This document shows positions 34,538-45,197 of a stretch of DNA of 64,000 nucleotides, piece by piece. Under the pieces are notes generated by a model, which was given only the letters and a program-made list of their open reading frames with translations, had not been told where the DNA came from and did no database searches. Source of the DNA: Cyanobacteriota bacterium erpe_2018_sw_21hr_WHONDRS-SW48-000092_B_bin.40 (GTDB lineage: Bacteria > Cyanobacteriota > Vampirovibrionia > Obscuribacterales > Obscuribacteraceae); contig JAUPUU010000176.1 of the NCBI GenBank assembly GCA_030917395.1, positions 1 through 64,000 on the forward strand. The letters run 5' to 3'. Within the stretch, counting starts at the first letter, position 1. Each line of letters starts with the position of its first letter. The position numbers and the translations under genes were made by a program.

Positions 34538-37500
34538 CTAGTGTTTTTCCGCTTTATTGTCTTTCTGCAAAAGAGAGACAAATACTTTGACCAAACGAGG
34601 GTCCCATTCCTTGCCAGCGCCTTCTTGAATGAGCTTAAGAGCAGCCTCATGACTATGGGCCTCACGATAAGGTCTATCACTGGTCATGGCGGTGTAAGCG
34701 TCAACCAACGAAACGATGCGCGACTCAATCGGAATGACATCACCCTTAATACCATTGGGATAACCGCTGCCATCCCAGTGCTCTTGATACGCTTCTACAA
34801 TAGGAGATATTTTGGCCAGCACTTTGGCTGGTTCCAAGAATTTAGCACCAGTATGCGGCACCTGATTGATGTAGACCAAATCTTCATCAGACAATGGCTC
34901 AGGTCGCTTCAATGTTTCTTCAGGCACAGCAATTTTGCCAAGATTACATAGCACCGCCGCTAGTGACACTACTTCGGTGTGGTCTTTTGTCAAATGCAAT
35001 GCCTGAGCAATACGATTGGCATAACCGTATGCCCGCGATGAACGGTCAGGGCCATAAGACGAGCGCTCTTCAACTGTACGTATTAGCTGGGCTAACATTC
35101 CGAGCAGACCCTTCTCTCGAATCAATTCGACATCAAACTCGGGCACGAGATTTGCCACAGGAGCAGCAGTGGCAGCAGGCTTCTCTACCGCAGGCCCCAT
35201 GCGATTGTCTACTTTCATAGCTTTCTTCAATTCTTCTTCGCCGCCAGCAGCAAGACTAGGCATCAAATCTTCAGTGACTGTGCAAACTTGGTTACGGCCT
35301 CTATGCTTAGCTAAGAAAAGGGCTTGGTCAGCCAGCTCAAAGAGACGCTCTTTGTCTTGAGCATCGTGGGGGAAAGTAGCGACACCAACTGAAGCGGTGA
35401 CAATACCCCAACCTTCGACTGGTTTCTCCCGCATAGCAGCACAAGCTCTCTCAGCCACCATCTTTGCCCATTTCAAATCGGTTTCAGGCAACAGTACAAC
35501 AAACTCTTCACCGCCAAATCTGCCCACAGTATCAATTTCGCGCACACTGCGCTTAATCACATTACCAATATGGATAATAGCGGCGTCACCAACGTGGTGG
35601 CCCTTACTATCATTGATGCGCTTGAGATAATCTAAGTCGACGATGATAAATGAGAAGGGGTGACCGAAGCGTTGGAAACGATCAATTTCTTTAGTAAGTT
35701 GCTCTTCAAAATAGCGGCGGTTAAACAAACCAGTCATTGGGTCAGTAATCGCCTGTCTCTCAACAGTAGCGAACAGCTCAGCGTGTGAAATCACAACACC
35801 AACCCGATCAGCCAAGTCAATTACCATGCGCATGTCTTTGTCAGGGAATGACCGGGTGCGATCTTTCGCCACCAGCATCAGGGCGGCTTTAAAGTTATTG
35901 CCTTGACCTAAAGGCACACATATAGCCGAGCGATTGTCCCACTCACTCGACAAGATATCGGGCTCTAAGCGGGTCTTAATTTCTTCTGGCGTAACAAATA
36001 CAGTTTGCCCATCTCTCAATTGCTCTAGGGCGCCAGCGAAGATACGGTCAGCAATCATATGAGCCAGGGGCTTAACTACTTCATCATCAGGATGACCATA
36101 GTCTTCTGGATCAGGCGGCTCAGGCTGAGGAAACTCCTCATCCAAACCCGCAAACTTGCATTTAGTGGCATCATCGGTGGGGCCATCATAGAGAGAGACC
36201 ACGCACAAATCGAGCTGGAAATACTCTCGCACCGAGCGCACCAGAGTATCCATGATTTGGTCAGCTTCTTTTAGCGAGCGCTTGATTTCAACTGACACTT
36301 TATTGATCAAACTCTCGCGCACTTGATCAGCACGAATCTGCTGAACAGCCATGTCTGCACGAATTACGTTAGACAAGTGACCGGCAATTGTTAGACCCAG
36401 TTCTCTATCTTGGGGCTTGAACTGTGGTCGCTTCGGTTGCCTTTGCCATAGCCCGATCACACCCAGGCGCGTCCCTTCTGATATAAGAGGAAGCACCAGA
36501 GCCATGTCGTGGCCGAAGAAAGGATCGCCCTTTCTTGAATATTCCATATTCACAACTTTGCCGCGGCCAGACTCGAAGACGGCAACGAATGGATTGTCTT
36601 TATTCTCCAGCTCCACAGAACTTTCTTTATCGGCCCGAATCTGCGGCTCCAGCACTCCACTATCTTGATTAAACAAATAGATTTGCGAATGAATGAAGCC
36701 CATGTGGTCGGCCACAAGAAGCACTGATTTAACCAGTGAATCACGACTGGTCTGGCCCTTAGAATCGCGGAAGAGACTAGCGATCTCATTGATCAGCTTC
36801 ATTTCTTGTGCGTCCATTTCAATCTTCGATTGGTCGAAAGATTGTTGCACAACAACTGAAAGCATTTCAGCTACTTTCTGCAGCACGACTGCATCTTCAG
36901 TGGTCCATTCCCGCGGATTACCACATTGCTGTAGCTCCAAAAATCCAGAGAAGATACCACGAGAGCGAAGCTGAACCATCAGGCGCCCGCGCACATCGCC
37001 TAACTCCAGCAGCGATGAAAGTGTGCGTGAGGTCTTGTGCAAATCAGTATCTTGGGCCGTGTCCGGAATGCTGATAACACCAGCACCAGACTCATCGGGG
37101 AAACGCGAGAGAAACTCAAGCACAATCGACATTGATTCTTGTGAATTGAGTTGATTATCGACAAAACAAGTATGACCAGTAATCGAATACTCGTTAGTGA
37201 CTACCAGCTGGTCACCAACCACTTTCCAAATCAATCCACGATCAGCTTTGAGGACATTGGTTAGCACTTCAATGGCGTACTGCAAGATTGAAGTGAGGTC
37301 GCTGGAGTGCCTGAGCTGCCCAATAATGTCACTAATAATTGTCTGAGCAGCCGGTGGAATGAGATTTTTGGCGTCGGCGTCGGTGGTTTTGACAGCCTTA
37401 AGATTGGTGCGCGTGCCTCCCTTACCGCCCTTGCGAGTCTCAGCGGGAGCTGGAACGCGGGCGTCAACCGGTCCATCACCTTGAGTAGCAGCATTGCTGC

Positions 37501-38593
37501 CATCACCATTGACTCCAGCATTGACCCCGGCACTGACAGCGCCGCTTGGACCACTGGCAGAATTAGAGTTAGCAGAGTTGGCAGCCCCCGAACCAGCTGC
37601 AACACCACCGTTGCCATCGCTAGTTCTTGACGGAGAACCTGAAGGGCCAGCATGCTGACCTGAAATAGCCTGATTACCGAAGGGAGCGGTCGGGGCGAAA
37701 TTGGAACTGCTGGCGGAAGGGAAAGTCATGCCGCCGCTATTCACTGGAGCCTGGAAAAACGAAGCATCCGGTGGTGGCAAACCTACTGCCAAATGCTGGG
37801 CAATGATTTTGTCCATCTCTTCTTTGCTTAAACCACCAACCACAGCCTGCATAGGCGATGGATTGGCATCAATTGGGGTGAAGTTAGAAGAAGTAGTAAG
37901 TACGTCTACGGCAATAGGCGAAATTTTGTTCGGGCCGGTAGTTGATTGACTGGCCTGAAGGGAATGTTCACCGCTGATGTTGTTGTCGTAGTAAGAAGCA
38001 TTGGCGCCATCACCTTGCAAAATCAAACCTTGCTGAATCGGTGCTTTTACCACCGGCCATGCCGCTTTCATACGTTGCACAGATGCTGGTGAACTGCCGC
38101 CTGGCCCCAGCGAAACACGGCAATCTTCAAGACGGTTGCTCTCAGATAGATTGAGCGACTGCCAGATAGGCAAGAGGCGATTAAACGACTCACGCACAAT
38201 GGCAGGCTCCATAGAACCCGTGCATTGATATTTCTCTGAGTTAGGCGATTCCATAGCTTGCTGGCCATAGACAACAATGGAGAGCCCAGGGCTCTCCATC
38301 AAAACACACCATTCATCAGGCGAATCTTGTCTTTCTTCTGAGAAACAAGAGACACAAGTCGACTCGCGCAGCAATGTGCCAAAGTAACGCCCACCAGGCA
38401 AAAGCCGGGCGGCACTCTGTCGACTCCAGTAGACGATTACTGGCGCTAATTTCTGGTCAAGACTAAGTTTTTCTAGTTCACGAATAAATGGCAAAAAACT
38501 ATCAGGCGCCAAAATACTTAGGGGCAATGCCCCAGCGCCGGACTGTTGTACCAGCATCATCTGCAATTGTATGCGGCCGGACTCGTCCGTCAA
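34538..38593 (-). CDS. Multi-GAF, GGDEF and degenerate HD-GYP signalling protein
   Basis: 1351 aa; GAF-like regions, GRFGGEEFVVLLPE, HD-GYP-like LCNLGKIAVPEETL...YQEHWDGSGYP...SRIVSLVDAYTAMTSDRPYR. Confidence 0.9.
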   Translation of the reverse strand: MTDESGRIQLQMMLVQQSGAGALPLSILAPDSFLPFIRELEKLSLDQKLAPVIVYWSRQSAARLLPGGRYFGTLLRESTCVSCFSEERQDSPDEWCVLMESPGLSIVVYGQQAMESPNSEKYQCTGSMEPAIVRESFNRLLPIWQSLNLSESNRLEDCRVSLGPGGSSPASVQRMKAAWPVVKAPIQQGLILQGDGANASYYDNNISGEHSLQASQSTTGPNKISPIAVDVLTTSSNFTPIDANPSPMQAVVGGLSKEEMDKIIAQHLAVGLPPPDASFFQAPVNSGGMTFPSASSSNFAPTAPFGNQAISGQHAGPSGSPSRTSDGNGGVAAGSGAANSANSNSASGPSGAVSAGVNAGVNGDGSNAATQGDGPVDARVPAPAETRKGGKGGTRTNLKAVKTTDADAKNLIPPAAQTIISDIIGQLRHSSDLTSILQYAIEVLTNVLKADRGLIWKVVGDQLVVTNEYSITGHTCFVDNQLNSQESMSIVLEFLSRFPDESGAGVISIPDTAQDTDLHKTSRTLSSLLELGDVRGRLMVQLRSRGIFSGFLELQQCGNPREWTTEDAVVLQKVAEMLSVVVQQSFDQSKIEMDAQEMKLINEIASLFRDSKGQTSRDSLVKSVLLVADHMGFIHSQIYLFNQDSGVLEPQIRADKESSVELENKDNPFVAVFESGRGKVVNMEYSRKGDPFFGHDMALVLPLISEGTRLGVIGLWQRQPKRPQFKPQDRELGLTIAGHLSNVIRADMAVQQIRADQVRESLINKVSVEIKRSLKEADQIMDTLVRSVREYFQLDLCVVSLYDGPTDDATKCKFAGLDEEFPQPEPPDPEDYGHPDDEVVKPLAHMIADRIFAGALEQLRDGQTVFVTPEEIKTRLEPDILSSEWDNRSAICVPLGQGNNFKAALMLVAKDRTRSFPDKDMRMVIDLADRVGVVISHAELFATVERQAITDPMTGLFNRRYFEEQLTKEIDRFQRFGHPFSFIIVDLDYLKRINDSKGHHVGDAAIIHIGNVIKRSVREIDTVGRFGGEEFVVLLPETDLKWAKMVAERACAAMREKPVEGWGIVTASVGVATFPHDAQDKERLFELADQALFLAKHRGRNQVCTVTEDLMPSLAAGGEEELKKAMKVDNRMGPAVEKPAATAAPVANLVPEFDVELIREKGLLGMLAQLIRTVEERSSYGPDRSSRAYGYANRIAQALHLTKDHTEVVSLAAVLCNLGKIAVPEETLKRPEPLSDEDLVYINQVPHTGAKFLEPAKVLAKISPIVEAYQEHWDGSGYPNGIKGDVIPIESRIVSLVDAYTAMTSDRPYREAHSHEAALKLIQEGAGKEWDPRLVKVFVSLLQKDNKAEKH

Positions 38594-38824
38594 TTTCTGT
38601 TTACCAGCGCTGAACTAGTGAAAGTAAGATACTAGATTTTAATAGGTTTCCTGCCTAAATAGATACCACTGTACCGAGGGGCTTAATCTCAGATAAGCAG
38701 ACTGTGACTTAATGTTACCCTTTACATCTCTTCTCAAGTGCCATCCCTTGCGAGGGTCAGTGCTAACATGGGTCATCCCGGCCAAATCCAAACGATTTGG
38801 CAAAGGGCTCTATGAGCGAGAATT

Positions 38825-39529
38825 TTGAATTTGACGATGACTAAAGCTGACAAAATCACTAACAGCGAAAGGCAAGAAGGGGCAGGACTGCCCCTTGAAG
38901 TCGTCTACCAGGAAAACATCAATTTCTGGGAAAAAGCCTGGAATATGTGCAAGGTGCCGTACACGCAATTGCCCGACTTGTCTTACATTCCGCGCATTGC
39001 CGATGAATTGAAGAAAAACGGGGCAAAGAAAGTACTTGACCTCGGCTGCGGCTCCGGCTGGCTGGCGGTCTACCTGGCTCGACAAGGGTTTGAGGTCGTG
39101 GGCGTCGACGTCTCCGCTCAGGCTATAAATCTTGCCAATACCTGGGCTTCACAAGAGGACCTGAAGATTTCCTTCGACGTCGCTGATGCTTCGCAATTGC
39201 AATACCAGGCTGGCAGTTTTGATGCAGTAGTAGCCAATTCAATTTTTGAACACTTCCCCATTAAACAGGCCCAGCAACTGACTGATAAAGTTAATACAAT
39301 GCTCGGAGACGGTGGCATTTTTATCGGCTGCTTTGACAAAGTGGGCGGCGGTCCAGGCGAGTATTACACCCTCGAAGATGGCACCCATGTTTATACAGAC
39401 AAAGCTCGAAAAGGCATGATGCTGCGCCGTTATGAGCTAGACGAGCTGCAAGATCTCTTCAAAGCTTTCAAAACCATGGAAAACGATGAAGTCGATGGCG
39501 GTTCAATTTTTCTTGTGGCTAATAAATAG
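38825..39529 (+). CDS. Class I SAM-dependent methyltransferase
   Basis: KVLDLGCGSGWLAVYLARQGFEVVGVDVS; likely start at internal MTKADK. Confidence 0.9.
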   Translation: MNLTMTKADKITNSERQEGAGLPLEVVYQENINFWEKAWNMCKVPYTQLPDLSYIPRIADELKKNGAKKVLDLGCGSGWLAVYLARQGFEVVGVDVSAQAINLANTWASQEDLKISFDVADASQLQYQAGSFDAVVANSIFEHFPIKQAQQLTDKVNTMLGDGGIFIGCFDKVGGGPGEYYTLEDGTHVYTDKARKGMMLRRYELDELQDLFKAFKTMENDEVDGGSIFLVANK

Positions 39530-39553
39530 ACACTCTTGTCTCAAACCCAATAC

Positions 39554-40663
39554 TCAAGCACACTTAAGCTCGGTCCACATGCTGTCGAAAATGAAGATGG
39601 CTGAGCCAATCTCACCCAACTCTTCACAACGTTCCATGACATTGGCGGGCGGATAAAGATTCGGGTCCTGACGCAAATGAGTGTCAACCAGCTTCCAGGC
39701 TGTTTCATTGGCAATTGCATAATTAGTAAAATTAGCACAAGCGGCTGCCACAGCAGGCTCCAGCATATAGTTAATCCACTTATAAGCGAGATCAACGTGG
39801 GGAGCTGTTTTCGGTATGCAAAAATTATCAGTCCAAATTGAGGCACCATTGCTCGGAATGACATAACGCAAATCAGGATTATCGCGTCGCGCCTGATAAG
39901 CATCGCCACTAAATACTTGCGACAAATATGAGTCACCACTGGCTAACTCAACAATTACTTGATCTGACGTATAGCACATGGTGAGGGGCTTCTGCTCAAT
40001 CAACTTGGCCGTGGCGGCAGCAATAATTGGCTTCTCAATAGTATTGTAAGAGTGACCCGCCATCTTTAACGACATTCCAATTACTTCGCGGCCATCATCA
40101 AGCAAAGTCATACGCTGAGACAGCCGATTGTCCCAAAAAACTTCCCATGGCAATGATAAATTAGACGAGTTCTTGATCAAGCCCAGGTCAGTTAACTTGG
40201 CCAAACTAAAGCCTATACCTGTGGTGCCCCAGGTATAAGGCACACAGTGCTGCAAACCCGGGTCGAAGGCCGAATTAGTAAAGCGCGGCATCATATGGGC
40301 TAGGCCCGGCAACCGACCATGATCGAGGGGCGAAAGGATGTCTAGTTTGTTTAATTGCTTGACCATATAACTAGACGGCACAATAACATCATAGCGGCTA
40401 CCACCGGCTTGCAATTTGGCCATCAGAGCTTCGTTTGAAGCAAAGGTGTCATAAACTACTTTGCAAGAATAGCGTCTCTCAAATTCGGGGATGGCATCAG
40501 GATGCAGATAGTCAGCCCAATTAAGAATGTTGAGCTGCCGCTCGGCGCTGCCATCAGACGATCTTGAATTGCAAGCTGATAGCGCAGGAAGGAGCAGCAT
40601 TGAAGACATGGCCGCAAGCAATTGCCGACGATTCAATTGCATTTGCTCAAAGGGCGCAGCCAT
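39554..40663 (-). CDS. Spermidine/putrescine-type ABC substrate-binding protein (PotD-like)
   Basis: LNILNWADYLHPDAIPEFERRYSCKVVYDTFASNEALMAKLQAGGSRYDVIVPSSYMV. Confidence 0.92.
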   Translation of the reverse strand: MAAPFEQMQLNRRQLLAAMSSMLLLPALSACNSRSSDGSAERQLNILNWADYLHPDAIPEFERRYSCKVVYDTFASNEALMAKLQAGGSRYDVIVPSSYMVKQLNKLDILSPLDHGRLPGLAHMMPRFTNSAFDPGLQHCVPYTWGTTGIGFSLAKLTDLGLIKNSSNLSLPWEVFWDNRLSQRMTLLDDGREVIGMSLKMAGHSYNTIEKPIIAAATAKLIEQKPLTMCYTSDQVIVELASGDSYLSQVFSGDAYQARRDNPDLRYVIPSNGASIWTDNFCIPKTAPHVDLAYKWINYMLEPAVAAACANFTNYAIANETAWKLVDTHLRQDPNLYPPANVMERCEELGEIGSAIFIFDSMWTELKCA

Positions 40664-40685
40664 ATTTTTCCTTTTATCTCTAAGG

Positions 40686-41843
40686 TCAGGCAGAGATCAC
40701 CGTAACAGACTGGGGAGTGAAAGTGAGATATAACTCGGCACCAGCTAGCTGTTCAGCGCTTAAGCAATGCAAAGCCGAAGATGGCACCACTGCTCGCAGC
40801 AAAACTCCCTCAGCAGCGCAAGTGAGCTTTAAATCGACCAAGCTACCAAGGTAAGAACTATTGGCGATGCGGCAAGAAATTACATTCTCGCTAGAATCAG
40901 GCCTTTCTGCCATCAATGTCACTGATTCTGGTTTAAAACATGCAAAAGCATTGTCGCCCACAGCCAATTTTGCCAGACTTGCACTACCTGCGGTGCAGAA
41001 GCTAAGCACTCGACCAGTAGAACAATCTAGCAGCACCGACTGATTATCACTAGAGACAACTTTACCTGCCAGTAAATTAGAACGACCAATGAAACCAGCA
41101 GTAAAAGCAGTTTTAGGCTGCTCATAAATTTCAGCAGGTGTACCAACTTGCTCTAAATTTCCACCATTGAAGACAGCTACTCGGGTAGAAATAGCCAGTG
41201 CCTCTGCTTGATCATGAGTAACCATAACAAATGTCAGATTCAACTCGCGTTTTAAGCGCGACAACTCTTCTTGCATCTCTTCGCGAATACGCACGTCTAG
41301 AGCCGAAAGCGGCTCATCAAGGAGGAGAACCACTGGTCGCATAACCAAGGCTCGAGCGAGAGCAACCCGCTGCTGCTGGCCACCAGAAAGTTGAGCCGGC
41401 AAGCGCTCAGCAAACTCACTCAAACGCACTATTTTAAGAGCTTCTCTACTCTTTTCACCAATTTCAGAATTACTGTAGCGTTTAGCCGAACGCAAACCAA
41501 AGGCAACATTTTCTAAAACCGACATATGAGGGAAGAGAGCATAGCTCTGAAAGACCATATTCACTGGTCTTCTATATGGCGGAACCCCTATGGTTTGTTT
41601 ACCATCAATGAAAATAGTTCCGCTGGTCGGTTCTTCAAAGCCAGCAAAAATTCTAAGCAGCGTTGTTTTTCCGCAACCAGAGGGCCCGAGAAAACTGTAA
41701 AACTCACCGGGGGCAACATCTAGACTAATATCATTGAGGGCATTATTAGCGGCGCCATCAAATCGCTTTGACACTCGATCGGCCACCAGTACAGCCGTAC
41801 TGCTACTAATTCTACTACTAGAATTCTGCTTCACTTCTTCCAC
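40686..41843 (-). CDS. ABC transporter ATP-binding protein (PotA-like)
   Basis: Walker [37 protein letters not shown]-terminal TOBE-like region. Confidence 0.93.
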   Translation of the reverse strand: MEEVKQNSSSRISSSTAVLVADRVSKRFDGAANNALNDISLDVAPGEFYSFLGPSGCGKTTLLRIFAGFEEPTSGTIFIDGKQTIGVPPYRRPVNMVFQSYALFPHMSVLENVAFGLRSAKRYSNSEIGEKSREALKIVRLSEFAERLPAQLSGGQQQRVALARALVMRPVVLLLDEPLSALDVRIREEMQEELSRLKRELNLTFVMVTHDQAEALAISTRVAVFNGGNLEQVGTPAEIYEQPKTAFTAGFIGRSNLLAGKVVSSDNQSVLLDCSTGRVLSFCTAGSASLAKLAVGDNAFACFKPESVTLMAERPDSSENVISCRIANSSYLGSLVDLKLTCAAEGVLLRAVVPSSALHCLSAEQLAGAELYLTFTPQSVTVISA

Positions 41844-43582
41844 TAGCGCTTCTTCTGCCCAGTTTTCATATCACGAATTAAATAAGCAATTTGCAAGTTC
41901 AGCAAAACTTCTTGGGAGTCAATATCGACCTTAAGAATGTCAGCAATCTGCTCTAAACGATAGCGCAAAGTGTGGCGGTGAATGAACAACGAGCGAGCGG
42001 TAGAATTTAAGTTGGCACCATGCTCAACATAAACTCGCAGAGTTTCTACCAATTCAGATTCCCACTCTTCGTCATAGGCCTCAAGCAAACTCAAATTTTC
42101 TTCCAAGAATCGATCTGATTCAGGGTGATCAATTATCAAGTAAAGCAAGCGCTTGATACCAAGCTCAGCGTAGCCGAGAAGAAACTCTCCATCGGCATCA
42201 ATCATAGAACCGACTACAAGGGCCTGCCGCGCCTCGCCATAGGCATCGGGCAAATCAAGGGCGGTGGTAATCAAACGACCAGCACCTAGTCTTACTTTTA
42301 CACCAGGATTAAGTTCTTTAATGCGAGCAGAGAGAGTCTCAGCGTGAGTAAGCCAGGGTTCAGATGATTTTTCTTTGTAGGGGATAACAAAGGCGCGCAT
42401 GCCCTCGGCTTCACAAGAAATATAAGTATCATCAGGATAAGCCACAGCAGCCGATGGTGAAACAGTGGCTTTGCCGTCTTCAGCAAATCGAGCATCTACG
42501 GCAAAAACGAGAAAACCATCGCATAGGTCAAAACCAAAATGCCGATCGAGCCTTTCTTGGTCAGCGGCAGAAAGAGTGCGTCCCGAAAGCAGATCTTTCA
42601 ACAGAGTTTTCTGCGTCACTGAAAAAGTGGGCGAATCTTTTAGCCGGTGCGAAAAATCGACCTTACAGGCCAAAGTCAGGGGATGCATGTACTCACAGAG
42701 CGCAATCTCATCGTCTTGAGGTCGAATCATAACCGAGACGTAACCAACTAAAACGTCGCTCAGCGGAACAGGGAAAACCAATCTCCGCCCCAGTTTAAAC
42801 GGTGTCATGTTAACTTCAGAGGTAATGTCGCGATGTGGAGCAGTCCCGGGCGTTAGGGCCTCGCGACTCTTTTGATAAGAGCGCAGAGCATTGGCTCCTT
42901 CTTCTCGTAAATTGCGTTGCTGAGCAGCTGGCGTAGCTCCCATATTACGAGCGGCCAATACCTTAAACTCAGCAGTTTCAACTACCAGCGGGCGATTAAG
43001 CCAACCAGAAACAGTTTCCACCAGGCCATCCAAGCCTTCTTCAAGGACAATGCTAAGCATGACTGAATAGAGGCGAGCAGAAGAATGCTTCAACTCGCGC
43101 AAGAAGACGAAACGGAAATCTTCGATTACCTGAGCTGGATCGCCATAACTTGGTACTACTATCAAGGCAACGGAGGCCTCCTGACAGCGCTTAATCAGGC
43201 GTTGCACCCCAGCGTCGACTAAAGAAGGAACAGCATTGGCAGCAGCACTATTAGCGGTACCAGCGGCAGCAGCAGAATTAGCCTTAGAAGCAGCCGTGGC
43301 TGAATTACTTACAGCACTAGAGCCGGTGGCATAATCAGCACTCGTCTTGACAATAACCAAGGCCGACAAAAGAGGAAGAGTAGATAGCTCCACCTTGCTC
43401 AAGGCATCGGAGCGCGTCACCACCAAGCTGCCAGCCCGTGGCTGAGTGCCAATTGTAGAAATTACTTGAGAGACCTGCCGATCAAGCAAATCGCTGCCTA
43501 CAACCACCTGGGCCTCTGCTAAAGAATCAGAGGTCAGCAGTTGCCTGACTGTAGGATGAATCGAATATGGTGCCTGCGACAT
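41843..43582 (-). CDS. PucR-family transcriptional regulator
   Basis: N-terminal TVRQLLTSDSLAEAQVVVG...GSLVVTRSDAL and C-terminal HTH VYVEHGANLNSTARSLFIHRHTLRYRLEQI. Confidence 0.88.
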   Translation of the reverse strand: MSQAPYSIHPTVRQLLTSDSLAEAQVVVGSDLLDRQVSQVISTIGTQPRAGSLVVTRSDALSKVELSTLPLLSALVIVKTSADYATGSSAVSNSATAASKANSAAAAGTANSAAANAVPSLVDAGVQRLIKRCQEASVALIVVPSYGDPAQVIEDFRFVFLRELKHSSARLYSVMLSIVLEEGLDGLVETVSGWLNRPLVVETAEFKVLAARNMGATPAAQQRNLREEGANALRSYQKSREALTPGTAPHRDITSEVNMTPFKLGRRLVFPVPLSDVLVGYVSVMIRPQDDEIALCEYMHPLTLACKVDFSHRLKDSPTFSVTQKTLLKDLLSGRTLSAADQERLDRHFGFDLCDGFLVFAVDARFAEDGKATVSPSAAVAYPDDTYISCEAEGMRAFVIPYKEKSSEPWLTHAETLSARIKELNPGVKVRLGAGRLITTALDLPDAYGEARQALVVGSMIDADGEFLLGYAELGIKRLLYLIIDHPESDRFLEENLSLLEAYDEEWESELVETLRVYVEHGANLNSTARSLFIHRHTLRYRLEQIADILKVDIDSQEVLLNLQIAYLIRDMKTGQKKR

Positions 43583-43817
43583 ACCATCCCTTTGCTTGAG
43601 CTTTTTTGAAGAAAAGCATCCTTTCTTATCTTAGCCGAGCGAGAGGACGATTTGGCAGTTATACTGCTTAGACAACGTATATACATTTGGTTTGATAGAT
43701 AAAACTTTGACTTTTCAGTAGATTTTGGTCTCTGACCTATTGAGGTTTTCCGGCGTTTGAGTAATATTTAATACAGTCTTTTCTTCCCAGATTTTTTTAG
43801 CCTAGAAAGAGCTATCG

Positions 43818-43985
43818 ATGAACCGCAACGAGCACGCCCAAGCCCTTGACACGAGATTACTCGGAATTTTCGAACACAAAATCTTGGAATTCACCAAGTT
43901 TTCTGAAGAAAATCCCAATACAGCAGCTATCACAATGCTGATTGCTGGCCTCTACCGCGACCTAGCCAATATTGTCAAAAACTAG
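43818..43985 (+). CDS. Hypothetical small protein (55 aa)
   Basis: Own translation MNRNEHAQALDTRLLGIFEHKILEFTKFSEENPNTAAITMLIAGLYRDLANIVKN*; followed by a perfect terminator. Confidence 0.5.
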   Translation: MNRNEHAQALDTRLLGIFEHKILEFTKFSEENPNTAAITMLIAGLYRDLANIVKN

Positions 43986-44031
43986 ATTTTTCGCCAGAAA
44001 CAATCTTAGAGAACAACAAGAACAACCGAAT

Positions 44032-44060
44032 AAGAGGGGCCCAAGGCCCCTCTTTTCTTT
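44032..44060 (+). terminator. Intrinsic terminator
   Basis: AAGAGGGGCC-CAA-GGCCCCTCTT then TTCTTT. Confidence 0.85.
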
Positions 44061-44178
44061 ATTGAATATGAGTATTTTTCCCATTTACAACAACTTGGCG
44101 CTGGGTTAATCTCAAGCCCGTCGCCCATCGGAGCGAATCTAGACTAAATCAGAAGCAAGAAGAGGATAAGTACTGAAT

Positions 44179-44439
44179 ATGGACGGATTGTTTTATCTGA
44201 CCAGCGCCTTAGTAGCTATTTTCATCTTGGTCTTTATCGCCGAGTCAGATCGCCTGCTCTCTTACATCAAACCAAAGCCAAAGAAAGTCAACACGAACTG
44301 CTGGGGTACCTACGAAGGGGTGCACTCCACAGCTGTAGTTGGCACAATGGAAGTGAAACCACTATCCGGCAAACAAAAAATTATCGGCGGCAGTACCACC
44401 TATGCTGCTGGTCGCGGCGTTAAAATGAACGGCAGCTGA
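44179..44439 (+). CDS. Hypothetical small membrane protein
   Basis: 86 aa with N-terminal TM helix. Confidence 0.55.
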   Translation: MDGLFYLTSALVAIFILVFIAESDRLLSYIKPKPKKVNTNCWGTYEGVHSTAVVGTMEVKPLSGKQKIIGGSTTYAAGRGVKMNGS

Positions 44440-44459
44440 TCAAGAAGACTTATTCAAAA

Positions 44460-45197
44460 ATGCAAAAAACACGCTTTTCTAGGCTTTCGCCGCGGCATTA
44501 CAGCAAGCTCAGCCTGCTTGCCATCGCCTTGGTTCTGTTTCCGCCTTTGGCTCTAGCCCACTCGACGGTAGAAATCGAGGCCATGCACAGCAAGGCCGAC
44601 CATAGCCTGCCACCGATTAAGGAAGCGCTGAAATTCAGCTATTCAAAAGAATCAGAGAAAGAATTTGACCAGGCCGTCGCCCGAGGCAAAGCGGCCATAG
44701 ACAAAGCCCTCGCTGAGGCGAAAACCAGCAAGAAAGAAAAGGCCTTATGCATCGTCTCAGACATCGACGAGACCATTCTCGACAACCGGCCTTTCATCGA
44801 AAAAGAAGTAGCTAAAGACGTCAAAGAAGTTAACTGGGATGGCTTTGCTGCCTGGGTAGACGAAGCGGCCGGCAAACCTTTGAAACCATCAATCGAGCTT
44901 CTGGCCTACGCCCGAAAAAAGGGCCTGGCAGTGTTTTTGATATCGGGTCGCGTCGAAAAACTGCGTCGAGCCACCATCACCAACCTGGTCAAGTATGGTA
45001 TCGCCTACGATGGCCTCTACCTGCGCGGCAATGAAGATAAGAGCTCGGCCATTCCCATGAAGTCAGCCTATCGCAAGAAAATCGAAGATATGGGCTATGA
45101 AATTGTCGTCAACATTGGCGACCAATACTCAGACCTTAAAGGCGGCTACTCAATAGACTGTGAAAAGCTGCCGAACAAGATGTATTACATCCAATAA
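44460..45197 (+). CDS. Secreted HAD-family acid phosphatase (class B/e(P4)-like)
   Basis: Signal peptide; CIVSDIDETILDN, VFLISGRVEKLR, VVNIGDQYSDL. Confidence 0.85.
   Translation: MQKTRFSRLSPRHYSKLSLLAIALVLFPPLALAHSTVEIEAMHSKADHSLPPIKEALKFSYSKESEKEFDQAVARGKAAIDKALAEAKTSKKEKALCIVSDIDETILDNRPFIEKEVAKDVKEVNWDGFAAWVDEAAGKPLKPSIELLAYARKKGLAVFLISGRVEKLRRATITNLVKYGIAYDGLYLRGNEDKSSAIPMKSAYRKKIEDMGYEIVVNIGDQYSDLKGGYSIDCEKLPNKMYYIQ

Noticed and set aside
38782-38800. Perfect 7-bp hairpin CCAAATC-CAAAC-GATTTGG upstream of the methyltransferase; considered as SAM/SAH riboswitch
   Set aside because: None of the conserved SAM or SAH riboswitch sequences are present; a single short hairpin is not enough.
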